From assembly GCF_937468385.1 (NCBI RefSeq), contig NZ_CALBWS010000018.1, positions 36,318 to 100,317 of the forward strand: a DNA stretch of 64,000 bases, in the 5' to 3' direction. Position 1 is the stretch's first letter. Each line of letters opens with the position of its first letter. The notes beneath the pieces are model-generated. The model was not told where the DNA came from and ran no database searches. It worked only from the letters and a program-made list of their open reading frames with translations. The DNA comes from Neobacillus rhizosphaerae. Lineage in GTDB: Bacteria; Bacillota; Bacilli; Bacillales; Cytobacillaceae. The position numbers were made by a program, and so were the translations under genes. Below, piece by piece: positions 16,635 through 24,732 of the stretch.

Positions 16635-17534
16635 GTGGCTGAACTTGCACAAAATACGGCAGACATCTCGATGATACCTGCCGAAGAAAAGCTGATATCT
16701 CCGTGGAAGGAGAACTGGCAATCATTTTATACAAATAAATTAGCCGTCATTGGCTTAGGAATCGTTATCTTTTTTATCATTATCGCCATCATCGCCCCCT
16801 GGATCGCCCCATATAGCTATAAAGACGTGGTATTGGTCGATCGGATGCAGGCACCATCTAGTAAGCATTGGTTCGGTACAGACGATTTTGGCAGAGATAT
16901 TTTTTCACGCGTTTTATATGGAGCAAGAATTTCTTTATGGGTTGGATTTTTCTCAGTACTAGGGTCAGTGGTCGTTGGAACCTTCCTTGGAATTGTGGCT
17001 GGATACTATGGCCGTTGGGTAGATACAATCATTTCACGTATCTTTGATATCATGCTTGCGTTTCCAAGTATCCTGTTGGCAATTGCCGTTGTTTCCGTTT
17101 TAGGTCCATCATTGCAAAATGCATTAATTGCGATTGCCGTTATTAATATACCTAATTTCGGCCGGCTGATAAGATCGAAAGTATTAAGTGTTAAACAAGA
17201 GGAATATATTATGGCAGCCCGTGCTGTTGGAATGAAGGATGCCCGAATCCTCCTTAGGCATATTTTACCTAACAGCGTGTCGCCGGTAATTGTTCAGGCG
17301 ACGTTGGCGATTGCAACAGCCATCATCGAGGCAGCTGCCTTAGGTTTCCTGGGATTAGGTGCCCAGCCTCCAATGCCAGAGTGGGGAAAAATGCTTGCTG
17401 ATTCAAGAAATTACATCACACAGGCCCCGTGGACACTGTTTTTCCCAGGGATGGCGATTATGCTGACAGTGCTGGGATTTAACTTAATGGGAGATGGCCT
17501 AAGGGATGTGCTAGATCCGAAGATGAAACAATAA
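16635..17534 (+). CDS. dppC: Peptide ABC importer permease (DppC/OppC type)
   Basis: A 299-aa inner-membrane permease. The N-terminal OppC_N segment (ENWQSFYTNKLAVIGLGIV) precedes GTDDFGRDIFSRVLYGARISL, and the EAA loop reads EYIMAARAVGMKDARILLRHILPN. The GTG start has AAGGAGGAATC upstream. It is the last gene of the importer and is closed by a 13-bp perfect hairpin. With dppB it forms the transmembrane pore. Confidence 0.93.
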   Translation: MAELAQNTADISMIPAEEKLISPWKENWQSFYTNKLAVIGLGIVIFFIIIAIIAPWIAPYSYKDVVLVDRMQAPSSKHWFGTDDFGRDIFSRVLYGARISLWVGFFSVLGSVVVGTFLGIVAGYYGRWVDTIISRIFDIMLAFPSILLAIAVVSVLGPSLQNALIAIAVINIPNFGRLIRSKVLSVKQEEYIMAARAVGMKDARILLRHILPNSVSPVIVQATLAIATAIIEAAALGFLGLGAQPPMPEWGKMLADSRNYITQAPWTLFFPGMAIMLTVLGFNLMGDGLRDVLDPKMKQ

Positions 17535-17566
17535 AGAAGAGACTCAGATAGAGTCTCTTCTTTATT
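17533..17566 (+). terminator. Terminator of the peptide importer operon
   Basis: A perfect 13-bp stem (AAAGAAGAGACTC / GAGTCTCTTCTTT) with loop AGATA. The stem begins inside the dppC stop codon, and the T-rich right arm completes the signal. Confidence 0.85.
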
Positions 17567-17706
17567 GCCCTATTAATTGCTATCGAAAAAAATAGGGAAG
17601 TTATGTTGCTTGGGTTGGAATAAGAGATTAAGTGGATTATAATTATTTCAACTTAAAATGCTCCGGTTTTCTGGAATTTTTTATCCTTTAGGGGGATTGA
17701 ATCATT

Positions 17707-18243
17707 GTGAATAGCTTAGAAGGCTCTTTAAAAGAAAAGAATATTATTTTTATAGGGTTTATGGGTGTGGGAAAGAGCACGATTGGAAAGCTGGTTGCTC
17801 AAAAACTGCAATGGGATTTTGTTGATATTGATGAAGAAATTGAAAAGGAATATGAAATGAAGGTTTCAGAAATATTTAATAAGATAGGTGAAGTTGCTTT
17901 TAGGGAAAAGGAAAAGACTGTTATCACCAGTTTATGTGAACAACATCGTAGAGTTTTATCTTTGGGCGGAGGAGCCTTTTTACAAGAAGAAATCAGAAAG
18001 GTATGTTTGGCTAGCAGTATGGTTATTTTGTTAGATTTATCTTTTGAAAATTGGAAGAAGCGGGTTAGTCGAATTATAGACAGCCGCCCTGTCCTGCAAG
18101 GAAAGTCAATCGAAGAAATGAAAGAGCTTTTTGATAAAAGGCAGGAGTTTTATTCTAATCATCATTTGAAGATTGTTACTGATAACAAAAATGCAGAAGA
18201 GATTGCGAATCAAATTGTAAACGAAGTAGCTATTTTAATGTAA
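17707..18243 (+). CDS. aroK: Shikimate kinase
   Basis: A 178-aa NMP-kinase fold enzyme that phosphorylates shikimate at the 3-OH, fifth step of the chorismate pathway. The P-loop GFMGVGKST is at residues 17-25, the shikimate-binding DID is at 40-42, FREKE at 65-69, the GGG loop at 87-89, and the lid Arg lies in SRP at 126-128. The GTG start has AGGGGG upstream. It lies 16 nt before aroD and probably shares its transcript. Slightly longer than typical (about 165-175 aa) because of a 12-residue N-terminal lead. Confidence 0.92.
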   Translation: MNSLEGSLKEKNIIFIGFMGVGKSTIGKLVAQKLQWDFVDIDEEIEKEYEMKVSEIFNKIGEVAFREKEKTVITSLCEQHRRVLSLGGGAFLQEEIRKVCLASSMVILLDLSFENWKKRVSRIIDSRPVLQGKSIEEMKELFDKRQEFYSNHHLKIVTDNKNAEEIANQIVNEVAILM

Positions 18244-18259
18244 TAGAGAAGGTGCAGTT

Positions 18260-19033
18260 ATGAAAAAAACAGTATCCGTTAGAGGAATTACGATCGGTGA
18301 AGGTGCTCCGAAAATCTGTGTGCCGATGGTGGGTGAAACGCTTGAGCAATTAAAGGAAGAAGCTGCATATTTAAAAACGCTAGACGTAGATATTGTTGAG
18401 TGGCGTGTTGACTTTTTCGAACATGTGATTGATATTTCGAAAGTTAAAGAGGCTCTTATCAGAATCCGGGCGATCTTATCTGACACACCGCTTATCTTTA
18501 CCTTCCGCAGCGCCAAAGAAGGTGGCGAAAAGGAAATCAGCCCAGTTTTCTATGTCGAATTAAACAAAGCTATTGTGGAAACTGGTATGGTAGATATCAT
18601 TGATGTTGAATTATTTAATGATGAAAATCATGTTAAAACATTAATTGAAACAGCTCATGTAAACAACGTGTTAGTCATCATCTCCAATCATGACTTTGAC
18701 AAAACACCTGCAAAAGAAGAAATTGTTTCCCGGCTGCGCAAAGCGCAGAAAATGGGCGGAGACATACCAAAAATAGCGGTAATGCCAAATTGTTCTGCAG
18801 ATGTATTGACATTACTGGAGGCAACAAATACGATGTCTGAACAGTATGCAGATAGGCCGATTATTACCATGTCCATGGGCAGCAAAGGTGTAGTCAGCCG
18901 GTTAACAGGTGAAATCTTTGGTTCAGCGCTGACTTTTGGCTCGGCAAAGAAATCATCAGCACCTGGTCAAATAGACGTAACGGAATTACGAAGGGTTTTA
19001 AACCTTTTACAACAGGACTACTTGAAAAACTAA
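18260..19033 (+). CDS. aroD: Type I 3-dehydroquinate dehydratase
   Basis: A 257-aa class I enzyme (TIM barrel, Schiff-base mechanism) converting 3-dehydroquinate to 3-dehydroshikimate. The catalytic His144 (ISNHDFDKTP) and Schiff-base Lys171 (PKIAVMP) match His143/Lys170 of the E. coli enzyme. Substrate-binding EWR is at 47-49. The start has GAAGGTG upstream. It is paired with aroK; an intrinsic terminator follows. Confidence 0.95.
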   Translation: MKKTVSVRGITIGEGAPKICVPMVGETLEQLKEEAAYLKTLDVDIVEWRVDFFEHVIDISKVKEALIRIRAILSDTPLIFTFRSAKEGGEKEISPVFYVELNKAIVETGMVDIIDVELFNDENHVKTLIETAHVNNVLVIISNHDFDKTPAKEEIVSRLRKAQKMGGDIPKIAVMPNCSADVLTLLEATNTMSEQYADRPIITMSMGSKGVVSRLTGEIFGSALTFGSAKKSSAPGQIDVTELRRVLNLLQQDYLKN

Positions 19034-19099
19034 AGTTGCGCGATCGAACGCAGTTGGCAATTTATTATTTGAAGAATTTTTTATAGGTTAGGAATAACG

Positions 19100-19137
19100 A
19101 TGCAGGAACCCATTTAGGGGTTTTCTGCATCTTTTTT
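19100..19137 (+). terminator. Intrinsic terminator after aroD
   Basis: ATGCAG...CTGCAT arms with inner AACCC / GGGTT pairs form a long hairpin (19100-19130) followed by TTTTTT (19132-19137). Confidence 0.85.
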
Positions 19138-19170
19138 ATACATAAATATTGCATAATATCGCAATGCGAT

Positions 19171-19185
19171 TTGTAAGCGTTTTCA
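19171..19185 (+). promoter_or_regulatory. cre (CcpA) consensus match upstream of argC
   Basis: TTGTAAGCGTTTTCA fits every fixed position of the WTGNAANCGNWNNCW consensus. It lies about 53 bases upstream of the argC -35 element, a position from which CcpA usually activates rather than represses. Binding is not shown by sequence alone. Confidence 0.55.
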
Positions 19186-19237
19186 ATGATTTTAGTGATT
19201 ATTTTATATAAAATCGGAAAATTAGGTTATTTTTAAA

Positions 19238-19272
19238 TTGAATAATTATATATATGCATGTATAATAATTCA
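19238..19272 (+). promoter_or_regulatory. argC promoter overlapped by an ArgR (AhrC) operator
   Basis: The promoter reads TTGAAT (19238-19243), 17 bp, TATAAT (19261-19266). The same bases form a 12-bp inverted repeat with one mismatch, TGAATAATTATA (19239-19250) and TATAATAATTCA (19261-19272), each arm resembling half of an ARG box. Repressor bound here would cover both promoter elements. The start codon is 28 bases downstream. Confidence 0.8.
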
Positions 19273-19300
19273 TTATAAGAGCAACCCGGGAGTTGAAAAA

Positions 19301-20338
19301 ATGAAAGCTGCACTTATTGGTGGAACAGGATATGGTTCAATTGAGTTAGTAAGGTTTATCAATCAGCACCCCTATTTAGAAGTAGGCACTGTTGTCTCTA
19401 ACTCCCAAGCAGGAGTTGGTTTTAGTGAGATTTATCCCCATCTCTCAAACATTGTTGATCAACCGCTTGAAACATTCAATGCCGATCGACTAGCTGAAGA
19501 AAATGAAATTGTATTTTTGGCCACACCCTCAGGAGTAAGCAGCCGTCTTGTTCCTCCGCTATTGGATAGGGGGATTAAGTGTATTGATTTATCCGGGGAT
19601 TTTCGATTAAGGTCAGCAGATGAATATGAATCATGGTATAAACATTCACCTGCAGATGAGAAATATTTAAAACAAGCAACCTATGGATTGAGTGAAATTT
19701 ATCCTGAAAAAATAAAAACATCTAGCTTAATTGCCAATCCAGGATGCTATTCAACGGCATCTATTCTTGGACTTTTACCAATCTTAAAAACAAATTTAGC
19801 AGAATATGAGTCAATTGTTATTGATGCAAAATCGGGGGTGTCCGGCTCAGGAAGAGGACTTTCATTAACAAATCATTTTGCTGAAATCAATGAAAATCTA
19901 AAAGCGTATAAACTCGGTGCACATCAGCATATTCCAGAAATTGAGCAGATTTTATCTGATGAAAGCGGTGGACCAATCAAGATTTCTTTCACTACACACT
20001 TGGTACCGATGAATAGAGGTATTATGTGTTCGATATATGTGAAGCTAAAAGAAACTGTTACGACAAATGAAGTCCATCAAATATACAGTGAATTTTATAA
20101 AATTAACCCATTTATAAGAATTAGACCAGAAGGAAATGTTCCATCTACAAAAGAGGTACTCGGAAGCAACTACTGTGATATCGGCTTGCATGTAGACCAA
20201 AGAACAAACCGCTTGACAATCATTTCCGTCATCGACAATTTGGTTAAAGGTGCTGCAGGGCAGGCCATTCAAAACGTTAATCTTCAAAATGGCTGGGATG
20301 AACGGACAGGGCTTATCGACATTCCATTATATCCTTAA
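19301..20338 (+). CDS. argC: N-acetyl-gamma-glutamyl-phosphate reductase
   Basis: A 345-aa enzyme for the third step of arginine synthesis: NADPH-dependent reduction of N-acetylglutamyl phosphate. The Rossmann motif GGTGYGS is at 7-13 and the catalytic Cys149 is in NPGCYST. HQHIPEIEQ carries the conserved His. The ATG at 19301 is chosen from GGGAG 8 nt upstream and from homology starting at MKAALIGG; a TTG at 19238 is in the promoter. It is the first gene of argCJBD-carAB-argF, the same order as in B. subtilis. Confidence 0.96.
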   Translation: MKAALIGGTGYGSIELVRFINQHPYLEVGTVVSNSQAGVGFSEIYPHLSNIVDQPLETFNADRLAEENEIVFLATPSGVSSRLVPPLLDRGIKCIDLSGDFRLRSADEYESWYKHSPADEKYLKQATYGLSEIYPEKIKTSSLIANPGCYSTASILGLLPILKTNLAEYESIVIDAKSGVSGSGRGLSLTNHFAEINENLKAYKLGAHQHIPEIEQILSDESGGPIKISFTTHLVPMNRGIMCSIYVKLKETVTTNEVHQIYSEFYKINPFIRIRPEGNVPSTKEVLGSNYCDIGLHVDQRTNRLTIISVIDNLVKGAAGQAIQNVNLQNGWDERTGLIDIPLYP

Positions 20339-20410
20339 AAACATGGCTAAATTGATAGTTTACGAATGGGATGAATACGGACAAAAGGATTTTAAAGGGG
20401 GAAAACAAAA

Positions 20411-21640
20411 TTGGCGCAAGCAATATCAAGTAAAGAAGTCGTTATTCTTGAAGAAGGAAGTGTCACCTTACCACTAGGGTTTAAAGCAGGTGGAATTCAT
20501 TGCGGTATTAAAAGAAAAAAATTAGACCTGGGGTATATTGTATCTGATGTTCCAGCCATAGCTGCTGGAGTGTATACCACAAATATCTTTCAAGCTGCTC
20601 CACTTTTAGTAACCCAAGAAAGCATCGCGAAAGAAAATAAGATTCAGGCAATACTCGTGAATTCCGGAAACGCTAATGCTTGCACAGGGGAGCAAGGATT
20701 AACCGATGCATTTGAAATGCAAAAGGAATTTGCCAGTGAACTTGGCATCCAAAGTCATTTGGTCGGAGTTACCTCGACAGGAGTTATTGGTGAGTTGCTT
20801 CCAATGGAAAAAATCAAAACAGGGATTAAACAAATCCTCATGAATGAATATGAAAATGAGGAAAACTTCAAAAAGTCGATCTTAACAACAGATACTTGCA
20901 TGAAGCAAATAGCCGTGCAAGTAAAAATAGACGGAAAAACAGTAACCATCGGCGGAACAGCAAAGGGCTCCGGAATGATTCATCCCAACATGGCTACCAT
21001 GCTTGGCTTTGTTACAACAGATGCCAATGTTGCTCACGATGACCTGCTTTATGCACTCAAGGACGTTACCAACCAAACATTTAATATGATTACCGTCGAT
21101 GGGGACACAAGTACTAACGATATGGTTTTAGTTATGGCTAATGGCTTAGTGGCGAATAATCAACTGACAAAAGAACATCCGGACTGGGAGCTGTTTGTAG
21201 ACGGTTTAAAAATAGTTTGTGAGTCGCTTGCCAAAAAAATTGCAAGAGACGGTGAAGGGGCCACAAAGCTAATCGAAGTTCAGGTTAACGGAGCATATAG
21301 TCAGAATGAAGCTAGAGCAGTGGGGAAATCAATCATTTCTTCTAATCTTGTAAAAACAGCCATTTACGGAACAGATCCAAACTGGGGCAGAATCGTAACA
21401 GCGGCAGGATACAGTGGAGTTCCAATCGAGCCTAGCTTGCTCGACGTTTCATTAGGCCAATATAAGGTATTCGAAAAAGGATTGCCTTGTCCGATTGTTG
21501 AGGAACAAGTCAAAGAGTACTTACAACAAGAAAATATCAAAATACTAGTTGAATTAAACCAAGGGGATTACAATGCAACCGCCTGGGGCTGCGATCTAAC
21601 CTATGATTATGTCAAAATCAATGCATCTTACCGCACATAA
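20411..21640 (+). CDS. argJ: Bifunctional glutamate N-acetyltransferase / ornithine acetyltransferase
   Basis: A 409-aa self-cleaving Ntn-type enzyme. The cleavage site is Ala195-Thr196 in HPNMATML, where Thr196 becomes the nucleophile of the beta chain. It recycles acetyl from N-acetylornithine to glutamate, so no separate argE is needed for the cyclic pathway; the bifunctional form also makes N-acetylglutamate from acetyl-CoA. The start is TTG at 20411 with AAAGGGGG about 9 nt upstream. It lies 72 nt after argC within the operon. Confidence 0.96.
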   Translation: MAQAISSKEVVILEEGSVTLPLGFKAGGIHCGIKRKKLDLGYIVSDVPAIAAGVYTTNIFQAAPLLVTQESIAKENKIQAILVNSGNANACTGEQGLTDAFEMQKEFASELGIQSHLVGVTSTGVIGELLPMEKIKTGIKQILMNEYENEENFKKSILTTDTCMKQIAVQVKIDGKTVTIGGTAKGSGMIHPNMATMLGFVTTDANVAHDDLLYALKDVTNQTFNMITVDGDTSTNDMVLVMANGLVANNQLTKEHPDWELFVDGLKIVCESLAKKIARDGEGATKLIEVQVNGAYSQNEARAVGKSIISSNLVKTAIYGTDPNWGRIVTAAGYSGVPIEPSLLDVSLGQYKVFEKGLPCPIVEEQVKEYLQQENIKILVELNQGDYNATAWGCDLTYDYVKINASYRT

Positions 21641-21653
21641 GGGGGACAAAAGG

Positions 21654-22451
21654 ATGAAATTTCTTGTCATTAAGTGCGGCGGAAGTGTGTTAGAAAATCT
21701 GCCAAAATCCTTTTATGAAGATATCGTGAAAATGTATAAGGCCGGTGAATGGATGCCGGTAATCGTACATGGAGGCGGACCATTAATTAATCAATTATTA
21801 AACAGCTTAAATGTTGAAACCACATTTGTGAATGGTCTTAGAGTAACAAATCATGAAGTTTTAGATATAGTCGAAATGGTCCTAAGCGGAATGGTTAATA
21901 AACAGGTTGTCAGAAACATTGTCGAAGCAAAAGGAAAGGCCATTGGGGTTAGCGGCGTTGATGGTACTTTGCTAAAAGCAAAACAGAGCAGTGATTCAAA
22001 AATATTAGGCTTTGTCGGAGAAGTTGTTGATGTGAATCAAAGTGTTATTGTGGGAATCATCAATCAAGGTTATATTCCAGTCATATCCCCAATTGGGGTT
22101 GATGCAAGTGGGCAAAGGTACAATATAAACGGTGATATTGCTGCCTCTGCCATTGCTAAGGCGTTGGAAGCAAATTTATGTTTTGTTAGTGATATTCCCG
22201 GAATTTTAGTGGAAAAAGATGGTACGAAGACGAAAATCGATAAAGTATCTAAGGCCATTATTGAAGAGATGATTAATAATCAAACAATTTTTGGTGGAAT
22301 GATACCAAAAGTTAAGGCAGCAATTGATGGCCTCGTTCACAATATTCCTGAGGTTGCGATTATTAACGGATTTGAGAAGAATAGCTTGATAGATTATACA
22401 AACGGCAAAAAAATCGGTACAAAAATTGTCTTAGAAGAGGAGATAGCGTGA
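21654..22451 (+). CDS. argB: Acetylglutamate kinase
   Basis: A 265-aa amino acid kinase that phosphorylates N-acetylglutamate, the second pathway step and usual control point. N-terminal KCGGS (7-11) binds phosphate, VHGGGP follows near residue 40, and the C-terminal GGMIPKVKAA is conserved. The ATG at 21654 has AAGGGGG upstream; an in-frame start inside argJ at 21603 is not needed. The short form without the N-terminal helix suggests no arginine feedback at the hexamer (inference). Its stop overlaps the argD start by one base. Confidence 0.96.
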   Translation: MKFLVIKCGGSVLENLPKSFYEDIVKMYKAGEWMPVIVHGGGPLINQLLNSLNVETTFVNGLRVTNHEVLDIVEMVLSGMVNKQVVRNIVEAKGKAIGVSGVDGTLLKAKQSSDSKILGFVGEVVDVNQSVIVGIINQGYIPVISPIGVDASGQRYNINGDIAASAIAKALEANLCFVSDIPGILVEKDGTKTKIDKVSKAIIEEMINNQTIFGGMIPKVKAAIDGLVHNIPEVAIINGFEKNSLIDYTNGKKIGTKIVLEEEIA

Positions 22452-23650
22452 TGGTGAACAATACTTCCGTCTTTCAGATGTCGCCTGTTATGGCAACTTA
22501 CAGCCGCTTTCCGATCACGCTGGTGAAGGGAAAAGGAAGTTACATTTGGGATGATCAAGGTAACCAATTTCTAGATTTTACATCTGGTATTGCCACCTGC
22601 AATTTAGGGCATGTACCTGAAGCTGTAAAAGAAAAGCTAGAAAAGCAGCTTCAGAACCTGTGGCACTGCTCAAACCTTTACGAAATTCCCAATCAACAGG
22701 AGCTGGCTGCCTTACTTGTTGAAAATAGCTGTGGCGACCAAGTGTTTTTTTGTAACAGCGGGGCAGAAGCTAACGAAGCAGCTATAAAGCTTGCGAGAAG
22801 ATATGCAAATAATGTAAAGGGCAGCGGCTCATCCGAAGTAGTCACCTTTCAACAATCGTTTCATGGAAGAACATTAGCGACCTTATCTGCAACCGGGCAG
22901 GAAAAAATTCAGCAAGGCTTTTATCCACTTATGCCTGGATTCAGATACCTACCATTTAACGACATCGATGGACTCGATGAACTTATAACAATCAAGCCTG
23001 CAGCGGTCCTGTTAGAGCTTGTTCAGGGCGAAGGGGGAGTCATTCCAGCGAACCCAAAATGGGTGGAAAAGCTAGCCCAAATTTGCAAGGACAATGAAAT
23101 CCTGCTGATGGTCGATGAAATCCAAACAGGTATTGGCAGAACAGGCACGCTCTTTGCCTATGAACAATATGCAATCGAACCGGATGTAATCAGTATTGCT
23201 AAAGGTCTCGGCTCCGGTTTTCCAATAGGTGCGATTATTGCTAAAGAAGAAGCAGCAAAGGGGTTTGAACCAGGCACCCACGGTAGCACGTTTGGTGGAA
23301 ACCCCTTAGCTACAGCTGCCGGGCAGGCAACCATTACTTATATACTCGAAAGCAACTTAATCGATCATGTGAAAGAAGTGTCAGCTTACCTCGACCTTCA
23401 GCTCCAAAGCCTGAAGGAAAAGTACCCATTTATTAAAGAAATTCGCGGTAAAGGGCTGCTTAAAGGAGTGGTTGTTGAAACCGAGGCACTTAAAATAGTC
23501 AAAAAGGCATTAAAAAACAACCTACTTATTTTAACAGCGGGCCAGAATGTCGTTCGGATATTACCGCCGCTTACAGTGACTAATGAAGAAATTAACGAAT
23601 TTAAAGTTAAATTGGATAAGACATTCCAAAGTATAGAGAAAGGCGAGTGA
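22451..23650 (+). CDS. argD: Acetylornithine aminotransferase
   Basis: A 399-aa class III PLP aminotransferase that makes N-acetylornithine from the semialdehyde and glutamate. FCNSGAEANEAAIKLAR and FHGRTLATLSATGQEK are signature stretches. The PLP-binding Lys is in ISIAKGLGSG, after VDEIQTGIGRTG. The ATG at 22451 overlaps the argB stop (ATGA-type coupling) with GAGGAG upstream. The same protein often also acts in lysine synthesis in bacteria. Confidence 0.95.
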   Translation: MVNNTSVFQMSPVMATYSRFPITLVKGKGSYIWDDQGNQFLDFTSGIATCNLGHVPEAVKEKLEKQLQNLWHCSNLYEIPNQQELAALLVENSCGDQVFFCNSGAEANEAAIKLARRYANNVKGSGSSEVVTFQQSFHGRTLATLSATGQEKIQQGFYPLMPGFRYLPFNDIDGLDELITIKPAAVLLELVQGEGGVIPANPKWVEKLAQICKDNEILLMVDEIQTGIGRTGTLFAYEQYAIEPDVISIAKGLGSGFPIGAIIAKEEAAKGFEPGTHGSTFGGNPLATAAGQATITYILESNLIDHVKEVSAYLDLQLQSLKEKYPFIKEIRGKGLLKGVVVETEALKIVKKALKNNLLILTAGQNVVRILPPLTVTNEEINEFKVKLDKTFQSIEKGE

Positions 23651-23652
23651 GA

Positions 23653-24732
23653 ATGTTGAAACATGGTTATCTTACTTTGGAATCGGGAGAAGTATTTGAA
23701 GGTGTATTAATTGGTGCAGAAAAGGATTCATTCGGTGAAGTCGTTTTTAATACAAGTATGACCGGTTACCAAGAAATCATTACCGACCCTTCCTACGCCG
23801 GACAAATCATAACTTTTTGCTATCCGATTATCGGAAGCTACGGAATCAATGCTCTGGATGATGAAAGTATTACACCAGCATTAGCAGGAGTAATAATTGG
23901 TGACCTATGTGAAACACCGAGCCATTATCAATCCATCTCCAAGTTTTCTGAAAAACTAAAGCAAGCTAGGGTTCCAGGGATCGCGGGAGTGGATACAAGA
24001 CGCCTGGTAAAAACCATTCGCAGCAGAGGGACAGTCAAAGGATACTTAAGCAATACAAAGAACTTAAACTATTCCACAACTGAAATACCGTCATTTTGGG
24101 TAGAAAAAGTATCAACGAAGAAGACACAATTTTTCAACAACAGAGGACCGCATGTCGTGTTAATTGATTTTGGCTATAAAAAGTCGATTCTCAATGCTCT
24201 TTTAACAGAAAACTGTTCGGTCACCCTTGTGCCTTACAATACTTCTTTTGAAAAAATAAAAGCCTTAAACCCGGATGGTGTTCTTCTTAGTAATGGACCT
24301 GGTGACCCGATGGAGTTGAAGAAGTGGTTCCCGGAAATCAAAAAAATTTCTCAGCACTATCCAACGCTTGGAATCTGCCTTGGGCATCAGTTAATCGCAC
24401 TAGCCTATGGGGCAAAAACTGAAAAGCTCTCATACGGGCATCGCGGCGGTAATCATCCAGTTAAAGAAATAATAACCGGTAAAGTGAAAATAACTGCACA
24501 AAATCATGGATATGTCGTCGTTGACGAAAGCATTGACACCAATGTATTCGCTGTAACCTACCGTAATGTCAATGACAAATCAATTGAGGGATTAAAGCAT
24601 CAAATCTATCCGATCCAAACTGTGCAATTTCATCCTGAAGCCCATCCAGGACCGAGCGATACAGAATATATTTTAACAGATTTCGTAAGTCAGATAGCTT
24701 CAGTGGGAGAGACAGTCTATGCCGTTAAATGA
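23653..24732 (+). CDS. carA: Carbamoyl-phosphate synthase small (glutaminase) subunit, arginine operon
   Basis: A 359-aa class I glutamine amidotransferase that feeds ammonia to CarB. The N-terminal CPSase domain contains FNTSMTGYQEIITDPSYAGQI. The nucleophile Cys is in LGICLGHQL, with His/Glu in FHPEAHPGP. The start is ATG 23653; a GTG at 23647 overlaps the argD stop. Placement inside the arg operon marks it as the arginine-specific isozyme, distinct from the pyr operon copy that Bacillus usually also carries. It overlaps carB by 14 bases. Confidence 0.95.
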   Translation: MLKHGYLTLESGEVFEGVLIGAEKDSFGEVVFNTSMTGYQEIITDPSYAGQIITFCYPIIGSYGINALDDESITPALAGVIIGDLCETPSHYQSISKFSEKLKQARVPGIAGVDTRRLVKTIRSRGTVKGYLSNTKNLNYSTTEIPSFWVEKVSTKKTQFFNNRGPHVVLIDFGYKKSILNALLTENCSVTLVPYNTSFEKIKALNPDGVLLSNGPGDPMELKKWFPEIKKISQHYPTLGICLGHQLIALAYGAKTEKLSYGHRGGNHPVKEIITGKVKITAQNHGYVVVDESIDTNVFAVTYRNVNDKSIEGLKHQIYPIQTVQFHPEAHPGPSDTEYILTDFVSQIASVGETVYAVK